From C00003060 sp964440795 (lineage in GTDB: Bacteria; Desulfobacterota; Desulfobacteria; Desulfobacterales; C00003060): 23,439 nucleotides of DNA. The translations under genes were made by a program, and so were the position numbers. This document shows, piece after piece, positions 22,629 through 23,439 of the stretch. Location: NCBI GenBank assembly GCA_964440795.1, contig CAYTTQ010000044.1, positions 1-23,439 on the forward strand. The letters are read 5' to 3'. Positions within the stretch are counted from its first letter, which is position 1. The number at the start of each line of letters is the position of its first letter. A model generated the notes under the pieces. That model was given only the letters and a program-made list of their open reading frames with translations, was not told the origin of the DNA and made no database searches.

Positions 22629-23439
22629 GAAAAAGAGCGAAAATCCCTATCAGGTCTATTTTGGGGGGCTTGCTGTTAATGAGCATCCTCTTTTGTGTTC
22701 CCCCGGTAATAGCCACCGGGCCTTATGCCCCGGCAGCAGAGGAGTCGGGTTCCACAGCGGTTCATATGGATGATGCGGCCTTTGAGGCTTGGGCCACGGG
22801 ATATGTCAATTACACGCCCGGGTCAAAGGTTAATGACACTTTTCAAACGCCTGATCGGGCGACCGGCCAGGCCGTCGGGAACTCTTCCAACATCGTATCT
22901 CTGGGTAGAGAAGGGGCGATTACCATGACCTTTGATGCTCCCATCCGGGACGGCCCAGGGTGGGATTTCGCAGTGTTCGAAAATGCCATCAATGATACCT
23001 TTTTGGAATTGGCCTATGTGGAAGTATCTACTGATGGTATCATGTTTGTTCCGTTTGAAAACGATTCCCTAACGCCCGATCGGGTAAACGCTTTCGGGTC
23101 GGTCGACTGTACATACGTGGATGGACTAGCCGGCAAGTACAGGCAGGGGTATGGGACCCCGTTTGATCTGGCAGACCTCGGCCTGGACAATGTCACCCAT
23201 GTGAAAATCATTGATATCGTCGGTGATGGCTCGGACACGGATACCACCGGGGACCCGATCTACGATCCCTACCCGACCACCGGGAGTGCCGGGTTTGACC
23301 TGGAAGCCATCGGCGTATCAAATGGGGCGGCCTATGTCACCGGGGGATTCTCTGCACCGGAGCCCGTTTCTTCATCTGGAGCACCGCCGGAGAATGGAGA
23401 GGCCGGAATCGGTGGCGGTGGGGGGGGCTGTTTTTTAAG
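22616..23439 (+). CDS. Exported surface protein, paralogue of the pre-btuB protein (3' end beyond window)
   Basis: A partial gene, 274 complete codons, open to the window edge. From the GTG at 22616 the N-terminus is a full signal peptide: basic MDVLRKRAKIPIRS, hydrophobic ILGGLLLMSILFCV, cleavage after VIA, and mature start TGPYAPAAEESGSTA. The domain matches the protein at 19607: MDDAAFEAWATG, VSLGREGAITMTFDAPI, DFAVFENAINDTFLELAYVEVSTDG, LAGKYRQGYGTPFDL, AGFDLEAIGVSN. It then differs: no PEP-CTERM end but a Pro/Ser/Glu-rich spacer and GGGGGGCFL at the edge, like the start of a CFI-box C-terminal motif. GGGGGG lies before the GTG; an ATG at 22679 would lose the basic part of the signal. It overlaps the btuB end by 13 bases, so it is in the riboswitch-controlled operon. 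Confidence 0.8.
   Translation, partial: MDVLRKRAKIPIRSILGGLLLMSILFCVPPVIATGPYAPAAEESGSTAVHMDDAAFEAWATGYVNYTPGSKVNDTFQTPDRATGQAVGNSSNIVSLGREGAITMTFDAPIRDGPGWDFAVFENAINDTFLELAYVEVSTDGIMFVPFENDSLTPDRVNAFGSVDCTYVDGLAGKYRQGYGTPFDLADLGLDNVTHVKIIDIVGDGSDTDTTGDPIYDPYPTTGSAGFDLEAIGVSNGAAYVTGGFSAPEPVSSSGAPPENGEAGIGGGGGGCFL

Overview
The window looks like chromosomal DNA of a strictly anaerobic, Gram-negative Desulfobacterota-type bacterium (a Desulfobacterales relative is my best guess). The evidence is gene content: an Orange Protein (ORP)-type cluster with paired ferredoxin-containing MinD-like ATPases and an Mrp-ORP fusion, DUF134/DUF5320 proteins, a many-PAS hybrid histidine kinase, cobalamin riboswitches, and surface proteins with PEP-CTERM-like tails. 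No rRNA, tRNA, CRISPR array or insertion sequence was seen.

Layout. (1) 1-670, minus strand: a HigB/HigA-like toxin-antitoxin pair whose promoter lies so close to the toxin ATG that the mRNA is probably leaderless. (2) 1043-5468, minus strand: a two-gene signalling unit, a 1019-residue GAF/PAS hybrid histidine kinase followed by a GAF / four-cysteine / receiver protein, closed by an intrinsic terminator. (3) 5469-5934: a divergent intergenic region with one doubtful small ORF and a good promoter flanked by a direct repeat. (4) 5935-13704, plus strand: the metal/cofactor cluster. It has two DUF134 regulators, each starting a sub-block; two DUF5320 Gly/Arg-rich proteins; a CGGC protein; a TrmO-like protein; a long ORP; a small zinc-ribbon protein; two MinD/ferredoxin ATPases; a radical SAM protein; a short ORP; and an Mrp-ORP fusion. 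The genes from 9316 to 12350 are joined by 4-11 base overlaps. This content closely matches the ORP (Mo/Cu cluster protein) gene set known from Desulfovibrio, but with DUF134 proteins where that locus has a sigma-54 activator. A DUF72 protein and a small lipoprotein follow.

(5) 15211-23439, plus strand: a cobalamin-acquisition region under two separate cobalamin riboswitches, each followed by a terminator. The first controls btuF-btuD-btuC (periplasmic binding protein, ATPase, permease). The second controls a DUF4465 surface protein, a second PEP-CTERM-like surface protein, a BtuB-like TonB-dependent receptor, and a paralogue of the second surface protein that starts inside the btuB end and runs off the window. 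DUF4465 is, as far as I recall, the domain of the BtuH vitamin B12-binding lipoproteins of Bacteroidetes. The block therefore reads as a complete cobamide route: surface capture, outer-membrane receptor, periplasmic carrier, ABC importer.

The most interesting points are the PEP-CTERM-like version of a cobalamin surface-capture layer, two paralogous capture candidates around BtuB with different C-terminal sorting signals, the ORP cluster under DUF134 regulators, and a probable internal translation start that would release a free ORP domain from the Mrp-ORP gene.
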